Assembly: GCA_902786365.1 (NCBI GenBank) | Contig: CADACD010000014.1 | Location: 36,076-100,075 of the forward strand | From: an uncultured Lachnospiraceae bacterium | GTDB lineage: Bacteria > Bacillota > Clostridia > Lachnospirales > Lachnospiraceae | Direction of reading: 5' to 3' | DNA: 64,000 nucleotides | In this document: one piece after another, positions 54,504-63,916 of the stretch | Layout of the letters: every line of letters starts with the position of its first letter | Position numbering within the stretch: position 1 is the first letter of the stretch | Translations under genes and position numbers: made by a program | Notes under the pieces: generated by a model | What the model was told of the DNA's origin: nothing | What the model saw: only the letters and a program-made list of their open reading frames with translations | Database searches by the model: none

Positions 54504-55829
54504 TTATTTCTTAGTTGCTGAACCGTCTGCTGTTGTTAATTCTGCCTTAACATCTGTTGCTGAACCATTCCAGATATTTGAATATGCAGCTTTGAATGCA
54601 GTCCAGAACAAACTTGCCTGTGACATGTTAGGCATTGGATAAGAATACTGTAACTGTTCATTCAATCCGCTAAGATATGCTTTGATAGATTCATCTGAAA
54701 TGCTATCTAAAACATCATCTCTTGCAGGCATTGTTGTTGTAAGCTCACAACGTAACTGCTGCATTTCTTTTGTCATCAAGAACTCTGCGAAAGCTACAGC
54801 CTCCGGTTTATGCTCTGAATAGTTTGATACAAACATACATCTAACACCCATAAAGTTAACTGGCGCCTCACCTGTATTTGTAAGAGCTGGTATAGCAGTG
54901 ATACCAAAATCAATTCCTGCTTCCTCAAATGATCTGATATTCCATGCACCCGAAATTTCCATAGCAAGCATACCTGACTTGAACAAACCGTCGTTTGTTG
55001 AGTATGAGATATCTTCTGCTGGCATTGCTATAGCATTAGATAATGCCTTGAAATCCTCCATCTGAGTTACTGCATCATCTGATACCATGTGTGTATCTTT
55101 GATATCATTTCCTTCAGGTCCATATAAATGATTGTCTTTTGTTGATGTAAACATTACACTGTAATATGCGTTACCTGCATCTAAAAGGAAAGGTTTTATA
55201 CCTGATGATGTATCAAAGTTGTTGATATATTCAACCATTTCTGCCATTGTCTTTGGAACATTTTCTTCCTGAATCAGTTTCTTGTTATAGAACAATGCGT
55301 ATGTCTCTGTTGATATAGGATAACCATATAGTTTGTTTGTTCCATCTGCTGCTGAAAGTGTTGCACCTGCTAAAGCTGAAGCTGTACAAGATGATGCTAC
55401 AATATCTTTTTCTGAATCAGGAACTTCATAAATAACCTCACCTGATGCCATTACACCGATATTGTTATGTGCTGTTGCAAATAAGTCAGCTCCATTACCT
55501 GCCGGTCCGTCAAGTACGATTCTTGAGTTTGCATCTGTAGACTCAACGTTTTCATACTCAATTGTAATGTTTGGATATATTTCATGGAACTTTTCTCCTG
55601 CCTTCTGAATAAATTCATCAGGACCATTCTTTGACTCCCAAACCACAAGTGTAATATTGTCAGTTGTATTAATCTCCTGGTTAGTCTTAAAACTCTCCTT
55701 CAGCTGATCACTTGAGAAATCTGTTGTGTTTCTTGAAGAGCTACTGCTTGAAGATCCAGAGCCACATCCTGTAAAAACAGATGCAACCATTGTCAACGCC
55801 AGTGCACTTGCTAAAATTCTCTTTTTCAT
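54504..55829 (-). CDS. malE: Maltose/maltodextrin-binding lipoprotein MalE
   Basis: Extracellular solute-binding protein of 441 residues. ATG 55829 (MKKRILASALALTMVASVF) follows AGGTAGG. A lipobox (FTGC) and a Ser-rich linker anchor it. The mature part resembles the MalE fold: LVVWESKNGPDEFIQKAG, DLFATAHNNIGVMA, YGYPISTETYALFYNK and FLMTKEMQQ. The sugar is inferred from family and the malFG neighbours. Confidence 0.9.
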   Translation of the reverse strand: MKKRILASALALTMVASVFTGCGSGSSSSSSSRNTTDFSSDQLKESFKTNQEINTTDNITLVVWESKNGPDEFIQKAGEKFHEIYPNITIEYENVESTDANSRIVLDGPAGNGADLFATAHNNIGVMASGEVIYEVPDSEKDIVASSCTASALAGATLSAADGTNKLYGYPISTETYALFYNKKLIQEENVPKTMAEMVEYINNFDTSSGIKPFLLDAGNAYYSVMFTSTKDNHLYGPEGNDIKDTHMVSDDAVTQMEDFKALSNAIAMPAEDISYSTNDGLFKSGMLAMEISGAWNIRSFEEAGIDFGITAIPALTNTGEAPVNFMGVRCMFVSNYSEHKPEAVAFAEFLMTKEMQQLRCELTTTMPARDDVLDSISDESIKAYLSGLNEQLQYSYPMPNMSQASLFWTAFKAAYSNIWNGSATDVKAELTTADGSATKK

Positions 55830-55865
55830 TTTTTTCCTACCTTTCCGAGCCTTTTGCTCAATCAA

Positions 55866-55918
55866 TAAAAAATCCTGCGAACAGTAACTTCCTCGTTCAT
55901 ATAATAGTCTGTTCGCAG
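55866..55918 (-). terminator. Attenuator-like terminator upstream of malE
   Basis: On the minus strand CTGCGAACAG pairs with CTGTTCGCAG (10 bp), then GATTTTTTATTG. It lies about 40 nt before the malE start. A local alternative hairpin GTCTG-CGAA-CAGAC (55920-55907) uses the same 5' arm and would prevent it. Confidence 0.55.
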
Positions 55919-55937
55919 ACCGTTACATAACAATCAA

Positions 55938-55987
55938 GCGGGATAAAATATCGCTTTCGTCATTTTCCACAATACCGCTTATCCCAC
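55938..55987 (-). repeat. Stem-loop in the malE leader
   Basis: GGGATAA (minus strand, 55985-55979) pairs with TTATCCC (55946-55940) around an internal AAGCGG/GCGATA region. It belongs to the 285-nt leader. Confidence 0.5.
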
Positions 55988-56119
55988 CCGGTATAACATA
56001 TCCGATGTTTTACATATATATGATAAATATTCACAAAATCACCATATGATATATGTTAAAATTTCATGAAACATTATATAAATATCTAAAATCGTATATA
56101 TTCACCACTGTTCTATGCT

Positions 56120-56148
56120 AGTATAACATTCGTTATTACTATTGTCAA
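56120..56148 (-). promoter_or_regulatory. Consensus promoter of malEFG
   Basis: On the minus strand TTGACA (56148-56143), 17 bases, TATACT (56125-56120). Predicted start near 56113 leaves a leader of about 285 nt before malE. Confidence 0.75.
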
Positions 56149-56161
56149 TATTCTATGTAAT

Positions 56162-56210
56162 AAAAAAAGGTATTTTTTTGTGCATTTTGCATAAAAAAAT
56201 ACCTTTTTTT
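56162..56210. terminator. Bidirectional AT-rich terminator after scpB
   Basis: AAAAAAAGGTATTTTTTT (56162-56179) is perfectly complementary to 56193-56210, enclosing a small TGCA-TTT-TGCA hairpin. It ends the scpA-scpB transcript and insulates malE. A weaker TTTACC/GGTAAA repeat follows at 56248-56279. Confidence 0.75.
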
Positions 56211-56279
56211 TACATCAAAAACTTTTTTTTCTTTTTTTTGTGCATATTTACCCTGTATACATTTTTCACATAGGTAAAA

Positions 56280-56858
56280 TTACAACTCAAATTTCAGCTG
56301 TGCTTCCTTTTCTGCTTCTTCTTTAAATTCTTCCTCTTTATCTGCATTTAACTGTGGAAGTTCATCTACAGAAGTAACTCCAAACCTTCTCAAAAACTCC
56401 TCAGTCGTCCCAAAAAGCAAAGGCCTTCCCGGTGCATCAAGTCTTCCTACTTCGCACACAAGATCATACTCAACAAGTTTATTGACCGCATGATCACATT
56501 TGACTCCTCTAATATTTTCAATCTCCGCTCTTGTAACCGGCTGTTTATATGCAATAATAGAAAGTGTTTCAAGTAAGACATCCGTAAGAACATGCTTTTT
56601 TGGCTGTGAAGCCACCTTTATCAGATATTCGTACATCTCCTTTTTTGTACACATCTGATAAGAATTTTCAAGTTCACAGATTCTTATCCCCCTATCTTCA
56701 CTCTCATATTTATCCATCATATTTGCGATAATCTTCTTTGTTGTCTGATTATCATGACCAATGGCACAGGCTATCTTATCAAGTTCTACTGAATCACCCA
56801 TCGTAAATAAAACCGCTTCAATGGCTGCCTCTATTTTTCGTATATCCACTTTATCCAT
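56280..56858 (-). CDS. scpB: Segregation and condensation protein B
   Basis: Winged-helix subunit of the SMC-ScpAB condensin, about 192 residues: KIEAAIEAVLFTMGDSVELDKI and LLETLSIIAYKQPVTRAEIENIRGV, then GRLDAPGRPLLFGTTEEFLRRFG. The start is uncertain: GGAAGG directly abuts ATG 56858, so GTG 56849, 9 nt away, may be the true start. It follows scpA. Confidence 0.93.
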   Translation of the reverse strand: MDKVDIRKIEAAIEAVLFTMGDSVELDKIACAIGHDNQTTKKIIANMMDKYESEDRGIRICELENSYQMCTKKEMYEYLIKVASQPKKHVLTDVLLETLSIIAYKQPVTRAEIENIRGVKCDHAVNKLVEYDLVCEVGRLDAPGRPLLFGTTEEFLRRFGVTSVDELPQLNADKEEEFKEEAEKEAQLKFEL

Positions 56859-56939
56859 CCTTCCAAAAGTAAATCTGTCTTTATAACCTGCCAACGGATT
56901 GTGCAGACTATCAATCCATAAATACTATTTTTACATCTG

Positions 56940-57686
56940 TTACGCTACTGCATCTATTATAATGTCATCAAAAATGTGTTCCTGCATAATGTTTACTTTT
57001 CCTGTTTTCATAAGCTCAAGTACAGCTAAAAATGTCACTATAATCTGTATCTTCGAACATTGTGATTTCAACAGATTTTTAAAACTGCACCTTTTATGTT
57101 CCACCATATATTCCATAACAAAGTCCATTTTTTCTTCAATGCTTACTTCTTCTTTTTCAATCTTTCCAAACTTACTTCTAATTGGATCAATCTTATCACT
57201 CTGTCTTTTCATAACTTCTTTAAAAATATCATTCAGTTTTTTCAAAGTAATACCGTTAAGAAGTTTATCAAGGTCAACCGGTGTTTCGTATTTTTTGACT
57301 TCATCAGGAATTGTAGGCTTTTTATACATATATTTACATGCATCAATCTGTCTGTCTTTGAGTTCATACGACATATATTTATACTTCTTATATTCAAGAA
57401 GTTTTGCTACGAGTTCTACTCTTGGATCCCCTTGTTCTTCATCTTCGTTATTTTTCTCTTTTGGAAGAAGCATTTTTGCCTTTATATCAAGCAGTGTAGC
57501 TGCCATAACAAGAAATTCGCTCACAATATTCAAATCCTGCTTATCCATCTGTTTTACATATTCCATATACTGGTCTGTTATTGTAACAATTGGAATATCA
57601 TATATATTTATCTTATTTTTATCTATGAGATGAAGCAACAAATCTAATGGTCCTTCAAAAACCTGAAGTTTAAATTCTAAATCCAT
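56940..57686 (-). CDS. scpA: Segregation and condensation protein A
   Basis: Kleisin subunit of condensin, 248 residues. ATG 57686 (MDLEFKLQVFEGPLDLLLHLI) with GGAGG 6 nt upstream. The conserved FEGPLDLLLHLI N-terminus binds the SMC neck; C-terminal winged helix VTFLAVLELMKTGKV. scpB follows after 81 bp. Confidence 0.96.
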   Translation of the reverse strand: MDLEFKLQVFEGPLDLLLHLIDKNKINIYDIPIVTITDQYMEYVKQMDKQDLNIVSEFLVMAATLLDIKAKMLLPKEKNNEDEEQGDPRVELVAKLLEYKKYKYMSYELKDRQIDACKYMYKKPTIPDEVKKYETPVDLDKLLNGITLKKLNDIFKEVMKRQSDKIDPIRSKFGKIEKEEVSIEEKMDFVMEYMVEHKRCSFKNLLKSQCSKIQIIVTFLAVLELMKTGKVNIMQEHIFDDIIIDAVA

Positions 57687-57772
57687 CTTTTCCTCCACTG
57701 TCACTTTCTGTTCTAATTCTCTACAGTGTTATAATTACATTATCAAACAGTGAACCAGACACTTAAATCAAT

Positions 57773-58999
57773 TCACAATATATATTTATACCACATTTTT
57801 TTTAAATAGTCCATATATCCCGATTCCCGAATATCATCAGACGATATTAAATTCACAGATCCTATTGGCTTTGAACCTATATAATATGTAACTATCCCAA
57901 CAATCTGTCCCTGTTTTACAGGTGCATTCATCTTTTTAATTTCAACATTCTTTGTGATATCGCTGCTCTTTTCATTTTTTTCACACACATACATAAACAT
58001 ACTTTCGGGCATCATTGTTATTTCATCTTTTGTTCCATTTTTAACTTTTATATTTTTTATCAAGTCACTGTTATCATCATGATAAATGTCCAATATAGAA
58101 TATCCATAATTTAAAAGTGTAGCCGCTTCAGAAAATCTTGCTTTATAATCCTGTGCTCCCATGATAACCGCAATCAATTTATTGCCATCTTTATCTGCCG
58201 TTGCACTCAGACAATATTTTGCAAGTGATGTACTGCCTGTCTTAAGTCCAGTTATCCAATCATACTGTCTTAAAAGTTTGTTTGTGTTAGCGAGTGTAAA
58301 ATCCTTACTTCCCGCTGCTGTTACATGAGTTATATTTTCCATCCATATTGTAGAATAATGATGTATTTCAGGGTATTTCGTAATCAGTTCCCTGCTCATT
58401 ATGGCAACATCACGAGCTGTTGTATGATGCTCCATCGTATCATTAAGTCCGCAGCAATCAAGAAATACTGTATTTTCCATCCCAAGTCCTTTTGCTCTTT
58501 CATTCATCATTTGAACAAACGCTTCTTCGCTTCCTGCAATGTATTCAGCCATGCACACGCTTGCATCATTTCCTGAAGCTATCACTATACATTTAATCAA
58601 TGTCTCTACCGTCTGTTGCTCACCTGTTTCAAGAAAAACCTGAGAACCACCCATCGACTTTGCATGTTCACTTGTTGTCACCACATCACTATAGTCTATC
58701 TTTCCTGCTTCAATCGCATCAAATATCAAAATCAGTGTCATTATTTTTGTAATACTTGCAGGTGACACTATCTTATCTGCCTCTTTTTCGTATAACACTT
58801 TCCCTGTTTCAGCCTCCATCAGTATTGCACTATCCGCTGAAAGCGAAAGTTCCTCAGCTTCTTTTGCGTCTACTTTAATTGTTTCTACACTATTTGCACG
58901 ACAATCAATCTCGAAAACAGCTAAAAAAATAACCATTATGCTTGTAAATGTCAGCATCCGCTTTTTTACCTTCCTTAATTTACCACACATTTTTTTCAT
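57773..58999 (-). CDS. dacF: D-alanyl-D-alanine carboxypeptidase (DacF type)
   Basis: About 408 residues, with basic N-terminus and signal segment MLTFTSIMVIFLAVF. Catalytic motifs: PASITKIMTL (SxxK), ASGND (SxN) and ITGLKTGSTSLA (KTG). A C-terminal PBP5-like beta domain follows. The start is unsettled: ATG 58999 keeps the basic n-region but directly follows a terminator stem with no SD; ATG 58954 region has AAGGAAGG upstream but a poorer signal. In spore formers dacF acts in the sigma-F regulon; here it lies beside scpAB. Confidence 0.88.
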   Translation of the reverse strand: MKKMCGKLRKVKKRMLTFTSIMVIFLAVFEIDCRANSVETIKVDAKEAEELSLSADSAILMEAETGKVLYEKEADKIVSPASITKIMTLILIFDAIEAGKIDYSDVVTTSEHAKSMGGSQVFLETGEQQTVETLIKCIVIASGNDASVCMAEYIAGSEEAFVQMMNERAKGLGMENTVFLDCCGLNDTMEHHTTARDVAIMSRELITKYPEIHHYSTIWMENITHVTAAGSKDFTLANTNKLLRQYDWITGLKTGSTSLAKYCLSATADKDGNKLIAVIMGAQDYKARFSEAATLLNYGYSILDIYHDDNSDLIKNIKVKNGTKDEITMMPESMFMYVCEKNEKSSDITKNVEIKKMNAPVKQGQIVGIVTYYIGSKPIGSVNLISSDDIRESGYMDYLKKMWYKYIL

Positions 59000-59000
59000 C

Positions 59001-59048
59001 AAAACGCCTCATATAATTAATATTGTTATTAATTATATGAGGCGTTTT
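59001..59048 (-). terminator. Perfect 22-bp hairpin between the LtaS-like gene and dacF
   Basis: Arms 59001-59022 and 59027-59048 are perfect complements (outer part AAAACGCCTCATATAA) with a 4-nt loop. It lies 10 bp past the LtaS-like stop and ends one base before the dacF ATG at 58999, so it either terminates or occludes dacF initiation. Confidence 0.75.
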
Positions 59049-59057
59049 CATACAAAA

Positions 59058-61097
59058 TTACTCTTCATCTCCATAATACAGACATTCTTTTGTGGTACTT
59101 ATAATGGCACCACTGTCTTTGTCTTCCTGATTGACAACAAATGAATCAAGCGGAGCGAGCTCATCATATTTTATTCGCAGTGTATTTGCATCAATATATT
59201 TGGTTTCAAATTCATCACCATTGATGTTAACCACACTGTATTTCGTAAAATTATTTCCAATGACATCTACATATTTTTTTCCATCAACTGTAACCGGCTG
59301 AATTTTCGATATTGATATCTCATCGATTCCCATCCTCATTTCTGTTGCGCTGTAAGGACTGACACCATCATACGCAATCTGATCACCATACAGAATATCA
59401 TATTCAAGATTCTGTAATCCGCTTAAGTAATCCTCTTCCTCTTTATATTCCTGATGATACTTGTTGATAATACCTGCTGTCATGCCAAGTGATTTCATAA
59501 CCTTCGGTGAAATCTGATACGTACGTATATCTTCATCTTCTTTTTCTAATCCGAAATTATTCCAAATAATATATTCTGTCTGGTAAATAGATCCATTTGA
59601 TAACTCTTCTTCAGTAAAACCAAGTCCCGGAAGATGATCTCCATACATTACAAGAATGGTATCTTCTCCATACTCTTCAAGAGCTTCTATCAGCTCTACA
59701 ATAAAATCATCCATCTCATGTATCTGGTTGGCATAATATTCTATCGCATTTCTTCTTCCTTCATTTTCTATGCCTGACAATACTTTTATTTTCGGGTCAT
59801 CAAGAACTTTGTCTGTCGGATAACTTCCATGTCCCTGTACAGAAATAGTATAGATATAATCTGGAGCATCTGTTTCTTTCAATGCCTTTAATATCTCGCC
59901 TGTAAGATACTTATCTTTTGCCCACCCTTCATACGTATATTCTTCAATATTCATATACTCAACAGACGTAAATGTATCAAAGCCTAGATTTGGAAATACA
60001 CTGTTTCTTGAATAAAATGTTCCATCATTATTGTGTATTGCATGTGTTCTGTATCCATATTCTTTCAGGTCATACGCAATACTTTCACATACTGTGTTTT
60101 TCAATATTGACTTATATGGTATCTCTCCTGGTCCAAAATCATCAAGATTCATACTCGTCATAGACTCAAACTCTGTATTGCATGTCCCATATCCAACATT
60201 AAAAACATTCAAATACCCTGATGTATATTCCTTTTTCAGTCTGTTAAAGTTAGGGATTGGATCTTCTGAAAATTCAATATTCACAGCTTTTGTTATATCA
60301 AAAAATGACTCTAACTGCAAAAAGATGATATTTGGTGTATTTTTGACCTCATCAGCTTTTTTTACATTCTGAGGATATTGGGGATTTTCTTTTTCAATCT
60401 TATCAAGAATTTTATCAATCTTATCCTCCGAATAATCGGACGGCTTCTTCACACCATGATTGAACATTCCCGAGCCAAAACAATATACAAATCCGTATGA
60501 ATTATAAGCATTGGTAAGGTTTGTAAATTTCCTTGCAAGAAGTCCGGTCTCCATCCCCGTATATACGCTCACCGTACATATAATTGCAGATACACACACC
60601 ACAATCAGATTCCTTCCATAATTGATTTTATAATCAATTTTAGGTCCTTTAATGAATAATGCAATGATCACTAATGCAAGCAAAATTACTCCCATTGCAA
60701 TAAGAGTGATAGTAACAGGTGTAAAATACTGGTCAATAATCGCTCTTCCCGCATCAATCAACCTTAAATCATTTGCATTAAAGGGAGATACTCTCACATT
60801 TAACATAACAAAGTTTGTAATTCCAAAAAATAGCCATATCGCCGATATAAACGAAAGATAGAATACTCTCCGTTTTACCAATAAACCTATAATAAGAGAA
60901 ACAAATATAAACATAAAATTACAAAAGAACTGTAGCGGACTTGTAAACAAGAATTCAATACCTTTTACCACTGAACATCTGTTTAACATTTCTATAACAA
61001 GTTCAAGCAAAAACGGAAGTAATATAAATCCAAATATATTCTTTCTGTATATTTTATCATTCCAGATTTCTTTTATTTTTTTTGTTTTTGTACCCAT
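59058..61097 (-). CDS. LTA synthase family sulfatase-fold membrane enzyme
   Basis: 679 residues. Five hydrophobic segments (about 22-40, 58-76, 82-100, 125-150, 163-183) precede an extracellular alkaline-phosphatase-like domain: metal-site Glu263 in LQLESF, nucleophile Thr305 in GYGTCNTEFE, and YGDHLPGLG. It probably transfers phosphoglycerol to a teichoic acid or glycan. After the catalytic domain (~560) comes an extra beta-rich segment of about 110 residues (VDVIGNNFTKYSVVNING, IPT/TIG-like), not present in S. aureus LtaS. Confidence 0.88.
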   Translation of the reverse strand: MGTKTKKIKEIWNDKIYRKNIFGFILLPFLLELVIEMLNRCSVVKGIEFLFTSPLQFFCNFMFIFVSLIIGLLVKRRVFYLSFISAIWLFFGITNFVMLNVRVSPFNANDLRLIDAGRAIIDQYFTPVTITLIAMGVILLALVIIALFIKGPKIDYKINYGRNLIVVCVSAIICTVSVYTGMETGLLARKFTNLTNAYNSYGFVYCFGSGMFNHGVKKPSDYSEDKIDKILDKIEKENPQYPQNVKKADEVKNTPNIIFLQLESFFDITKAVNIEFSEDPIPNFNRLKKEYTSGYLNVFNVGYGTCNTEFESMTSMNLDDFGPGEIPYKSILKNTVCESIAYDLKEYGYRTHAIHNNDGTFYSRNSVFPNLGFDTFTSVEYMNIEEYTYEGWAKDKYLTGEILKALKETDAPDYIYTISVQGHGSYPTDKVLDDPKIKVLSGIENEGRRNAIEYYANQIHEMDDFIVELIEALEEYGEDTILVMYGDHLPGLGFTEEELSNGSIYQTEYIIWNNFGLEKEDEDIRTYQISPKVMKSLGMTAGIINKYHQEYKEEEDYLSGLQNLEYDILYGDQIAYDGVSPYSATEMRMGIDEISISKIQPVTVDGKKYVDVIGNNFTKYSVVNINGDEFETKYIDANTLRIKYDELAPLDSFVVNQEDKDSGAIISTTKECLYYGDEE

Positions 61098-61234
61098 AGT
61101 AATCGTACATTCCTTTCATATAATTACTCACAATGTTATCACATTTATTTTTGAAAGTCCATATTATCACAAAATTTTCACACTTCTGCTTTTATCAAAT
61201 ATTACTATTCTACTAACCTGTGAATAATAACTTA

Positions 61235-62560
61235 TCAATACTTTGAAATTCCCTCTTTTGATACAATCCACTTTATCAATTTCTGCCTTTGAACCGGTTT
61301 ATCAGAAAATACATATGCTTCTCTGACAAGCTCTTCTGCCTGTTTTAATCTATCGGGCTCGTTTGCATAGAGCAAAGCGACACATTCTCCGCTTTCCACT
61401 CTGTCTCCGACTTTTTTCTTTAAAACAACACCAACCGAATAGTCAATGCTACTTTCCTTTGTCTCTCTGCCCCCTCCAAGCACAAGTGATGCTTTACCGA
61501 TTGTTTTTGCATCAATACTTCCTACAAATCCTTCAGCATCTGCTGTAATAGTCATAATAATATTCGCCTTAGGAAGAAGCCCTGAATTATCTAAAATATC
61601 AGAATTCCCCCCCTGCGCTTCAATCAATTCTTTGAATTTTGTTTTAGCACTTCCATCTGCTATTGTCCCTTCAAGAATGCCAATTCCTTCTTCCACTGTG
61701 TCAGTTTTTCCTGCCAAAATCAGCATAAATGCACCAAGAACCAATGAAACTTCAAGCAAATCTTTCGGACCGTTTCCATTTAAAGTGTCTATCACTTCTT
61801 GTATTTCCAGTGCATTTCCAACAGCATTTCCAAGTGGTTCATCCATATTGGTAACAACGGCAATCGTATTTTTACCTGCTCCGGTTCCTATTGAAACCAT
61901 CTGTCTTGCAAGGCATATAGCATTATCTTCACTTTGCATAAATGCTCCACTTCCAGTCTTGACATCAAGAACTATCGCATCTGCTCCCGAAGCAAGTTTT
62001 TTACTCATAATACTGCTTGCAATCAACGACATATTATCAATCGTAGCAGTGACATCCCTAAGAGCATATAACTTTTTATCTGCCGGTGCCAGATTGGCAG
62101 TCTGACCGACAAGCGCTATTTTGATTCTATTCACATTTTCAATAAATTGCTCTTCACTTAATACAACAGAAAAACCCGGAATGCTCTCAAGTTTATCGAT
62201 TGTACCTCCGGTATGTCCCAAACCTCTTCCTGACATTTTCGCCACAGGAATTCCCGCCGCTGCCACCATCGGAGCAATCACAAGCGAAGTTTTATCACCA
62301 ACACCACCGGTACTGTGTTTATCAACTTTGATACCTGATATCCGTGACAAATCAAGTAAATCACCACTATTTGCCATCGCCATAGTAAGATACAAAGTCT
62401 CTTCCTCATTCATTCCCGAAAAATAGACTGCCATCAAAAGTGCTGCTATCTGGTAGTCGGGTATTTCACCTTTGGTAAATCCGCTAACAAAGTATTCTAT
62501 TTCTTCTTTTGACAGTGTAAAACCATCTCGCTTTTTTGCGATAATATCATATATCCTCAT
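61235..62560 (-). CDS. pdp: Pyrimidine-nucleoside phosphorylase
   Basis: Phosphorolyses uridine/thymidine to base and (deoxy)ribose-1-phosphate. 441 residues from ATG 62560 (MRIYDIIAKKRDGFTLSKEE), with GGAGG 12 nt upstream. Signature SGRGLGHTGGTIDKLESIPG, KHSTGGVGDKTSL and C-terminal biotinyl-like hinge GVVLKKKVGDRVESGE. It follows deoB; the pair feeds nucleosides into the pentose pool. Confidence 0.96.
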   Translation of the reverse strand: MRIYDIIAKKRDGFTLSKEEIEYFVSGFTKGEIPDYQIAALLMAVYFSGMNEEETLYLTMAMANSGDLLDLSRISGIKVDKHSTGGVGDKTSLVIAPMVAAAGIPVAKMSGRGLGHTGGTIDKLESIPGFSVVLSEEQFIENVNRIKIALVGQTANLAPADKKLYALRDVTATIDNMSLIASSIMSKKLASGADAIVLDVKTGSGAFMQSEDNAICLARQMVSIGTGAGKNTIAVVTNMDEPLGNAVGNALEIQEVIDTLNGNGPKDLLEVSLVLGAFMLILAGKTDTVEEGIGILEGTIADGSAKTKFKELIEAQGGNSDILDNSGLLPKANIIMTITADAEGFVGSIDAKTIGKASLVLGGGRETKESSIDYSVGVVLKKKVGDRVESGECVALLYANEPDRLKQAEELVREAYVFSDKPVQRQKLIKWIVSKEGISKY

Positions 62561-62669
62561 ATTTCTGTAAATCCTCCACATTATAATTTATGCAAAAGCA
62601 GCCTATTTGTATTTCTTATCATACCAGTCAGTATTCTCAATATCATTTATCCTTATCACTGACAATCTC

Positions 62670-63869
62670 TTACACAATATCCAACACAATATCTTTTAGA
62701 AAACTTTCTCCTATCTTTAACGGACCAACACTAAATATTTCAGCGACCGTCTGTCCGGCATCAGCAAAAGTGCTTCTGATTCCCAAATCAACATTTTTCT
62801 TTATTCCTTTTCCATAAACCAGAAGAGGTACATATTCCCTCGTATGATCTGTTCCTTTTGTTGTCGGATCACATCCATGGTCTGCATCAATAATTAACAA
62901 ATCATTCTCTCCCATTTTTTCCATTACATCTGTCAGTCTTTTATCAAACTGCTCAAGTCCTATTGCATATCCCTCATAATCATTTCTGTGTCCCCATTTA
63001 GAGTCAAACTCTACCAAATTTGTAAAAATAAGCCCTGTATCTATTGTGTCCATATAATCTAATGTTTTATCCATTCCATCCATATTATCCTTCGTATGGA
63101 CAGCATGTGTAATTCCTACTCCTGCAAAAATATCCTCTATTTTTCCTACACCTGCAACATTTTCACCCGATTCTTTCATCAGTTGTAACAGATTATTTTT
63201 GTCAGGAAGTTTCGAAAAGTCACGTCTGTTAGCTGTTCTTTCAAATCCTTTTTTTGCACTCTCTCCTACAAAAGGTCTTGCAATCACTCTTGCCACTTCA
63301 TTCTCTCCACATAAAATCTGTCTTGCGCACTTGCATAACTCATACAGTTTTTGGGGCGGATATACTTCTTCATGACATGCTATCTGAAAAACACTATCAG
63401 CAGATGTATAGACTATCGGCTTCTTTGTTCTAATATGTTCATCACCGAGCTCTTTTAATATTTCTGTTCCAGAAGCCACTTTATTTCCAAGTACACCCGG
63501 CAGTCCGCATTTTTCGATAAATGCATCGATTACCTCCTGAGGAAATCCATCTGGATAAGTTGGGAATCTTTTTTCTGAATAGATTCCTGTCATCTCCCAA
63601 TGTCCAATAGTTGTATCTTTTCCATTTGATATTTCTGCCATTTTACCATAACAGCCCATAGGTAATTCACACTTTCTAATATTATGAATTCCATTGATAT
63701 TGCCGAGTCCGAGCTTTACCATGTTCGGCACATACAATCCTCCATGTTTTTCTGATACATGACCTATTGTATCAGTTCCCACATCATCAAAATCCGGTGC
63801 ATCCGGCAATTCCCCCATGCCGACACTGTCAAGTACAATCCATATCACTCTATTTATTGTATTTTTCAT
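62670..63869 (-). CDS. deoB: Phosphopentomutase
   Basis: Interconverts (deoxy)ribose-1- and 5-phosphate. 399 residues from ATG 63869 (MKNTINRVIWIVLDSVGMGELPDA), with GGAGG 9 nt upstream. Alkaline-phosphatase fold with metal sites in VLDSVGMG, KDTTIGHWEMTG with the phosphorylated Thr, DADHGCDPTTKGTDHTREY. First gene of the pdp operon. Confidence 0.97.
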   Translation of the reverse strand: MKNTINRVIWIVLDSVGMGELPDAPDFDDVGTDTIGHVSEKHGGLYVPNMVKLGLGNINGIHNIRKCELPMGCYGKMAEISNGKDTTIGHWEMTGIYSEKRFPTYPDGFPQEVIDAFIEKCGLPGVLGNKVASGTEILKELGDEHIRTKKPIVYTSADSVFQIACHEEVYPPQKLYELCKCARQILCGENEVARVIARPFVGESAKKGFERTANRRDFSKLPDKNNLLQLMKESGENVAGVGKIEDIFAGVGITHAVHTKDNMDGMDKTLDYMDTIDTGLIFTNLVEFDSKWGHRNDYEGYAIGLEQFDKRLTDVMEKMGENDLLIIDADHGCDPTTKGTDHTREYVPLLVYGKGIKKNVDLGIRSTFADAGQTVAEIFSVGPLKIGESFLKDIVLDIV

Positions 63870-63916
63870 AAAAACACACCTCCAAACTTCGCAGCCGCTT
63901 GTTTTCATTCTAACTC

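Noticed and set aside
57773-59002. The two DacA-like genes as a recent duplication
   Set aside because: The proteins at 41.3 and 57.8 kb differ strongly outside the catalytic motifs, so they are old paralogues.
61446-62105. 219-codon plus-strand ORF opposite pdp
   Set aside because: It lies wholly within a well-conserved phosphorylase gene on the other strand, with no SD.
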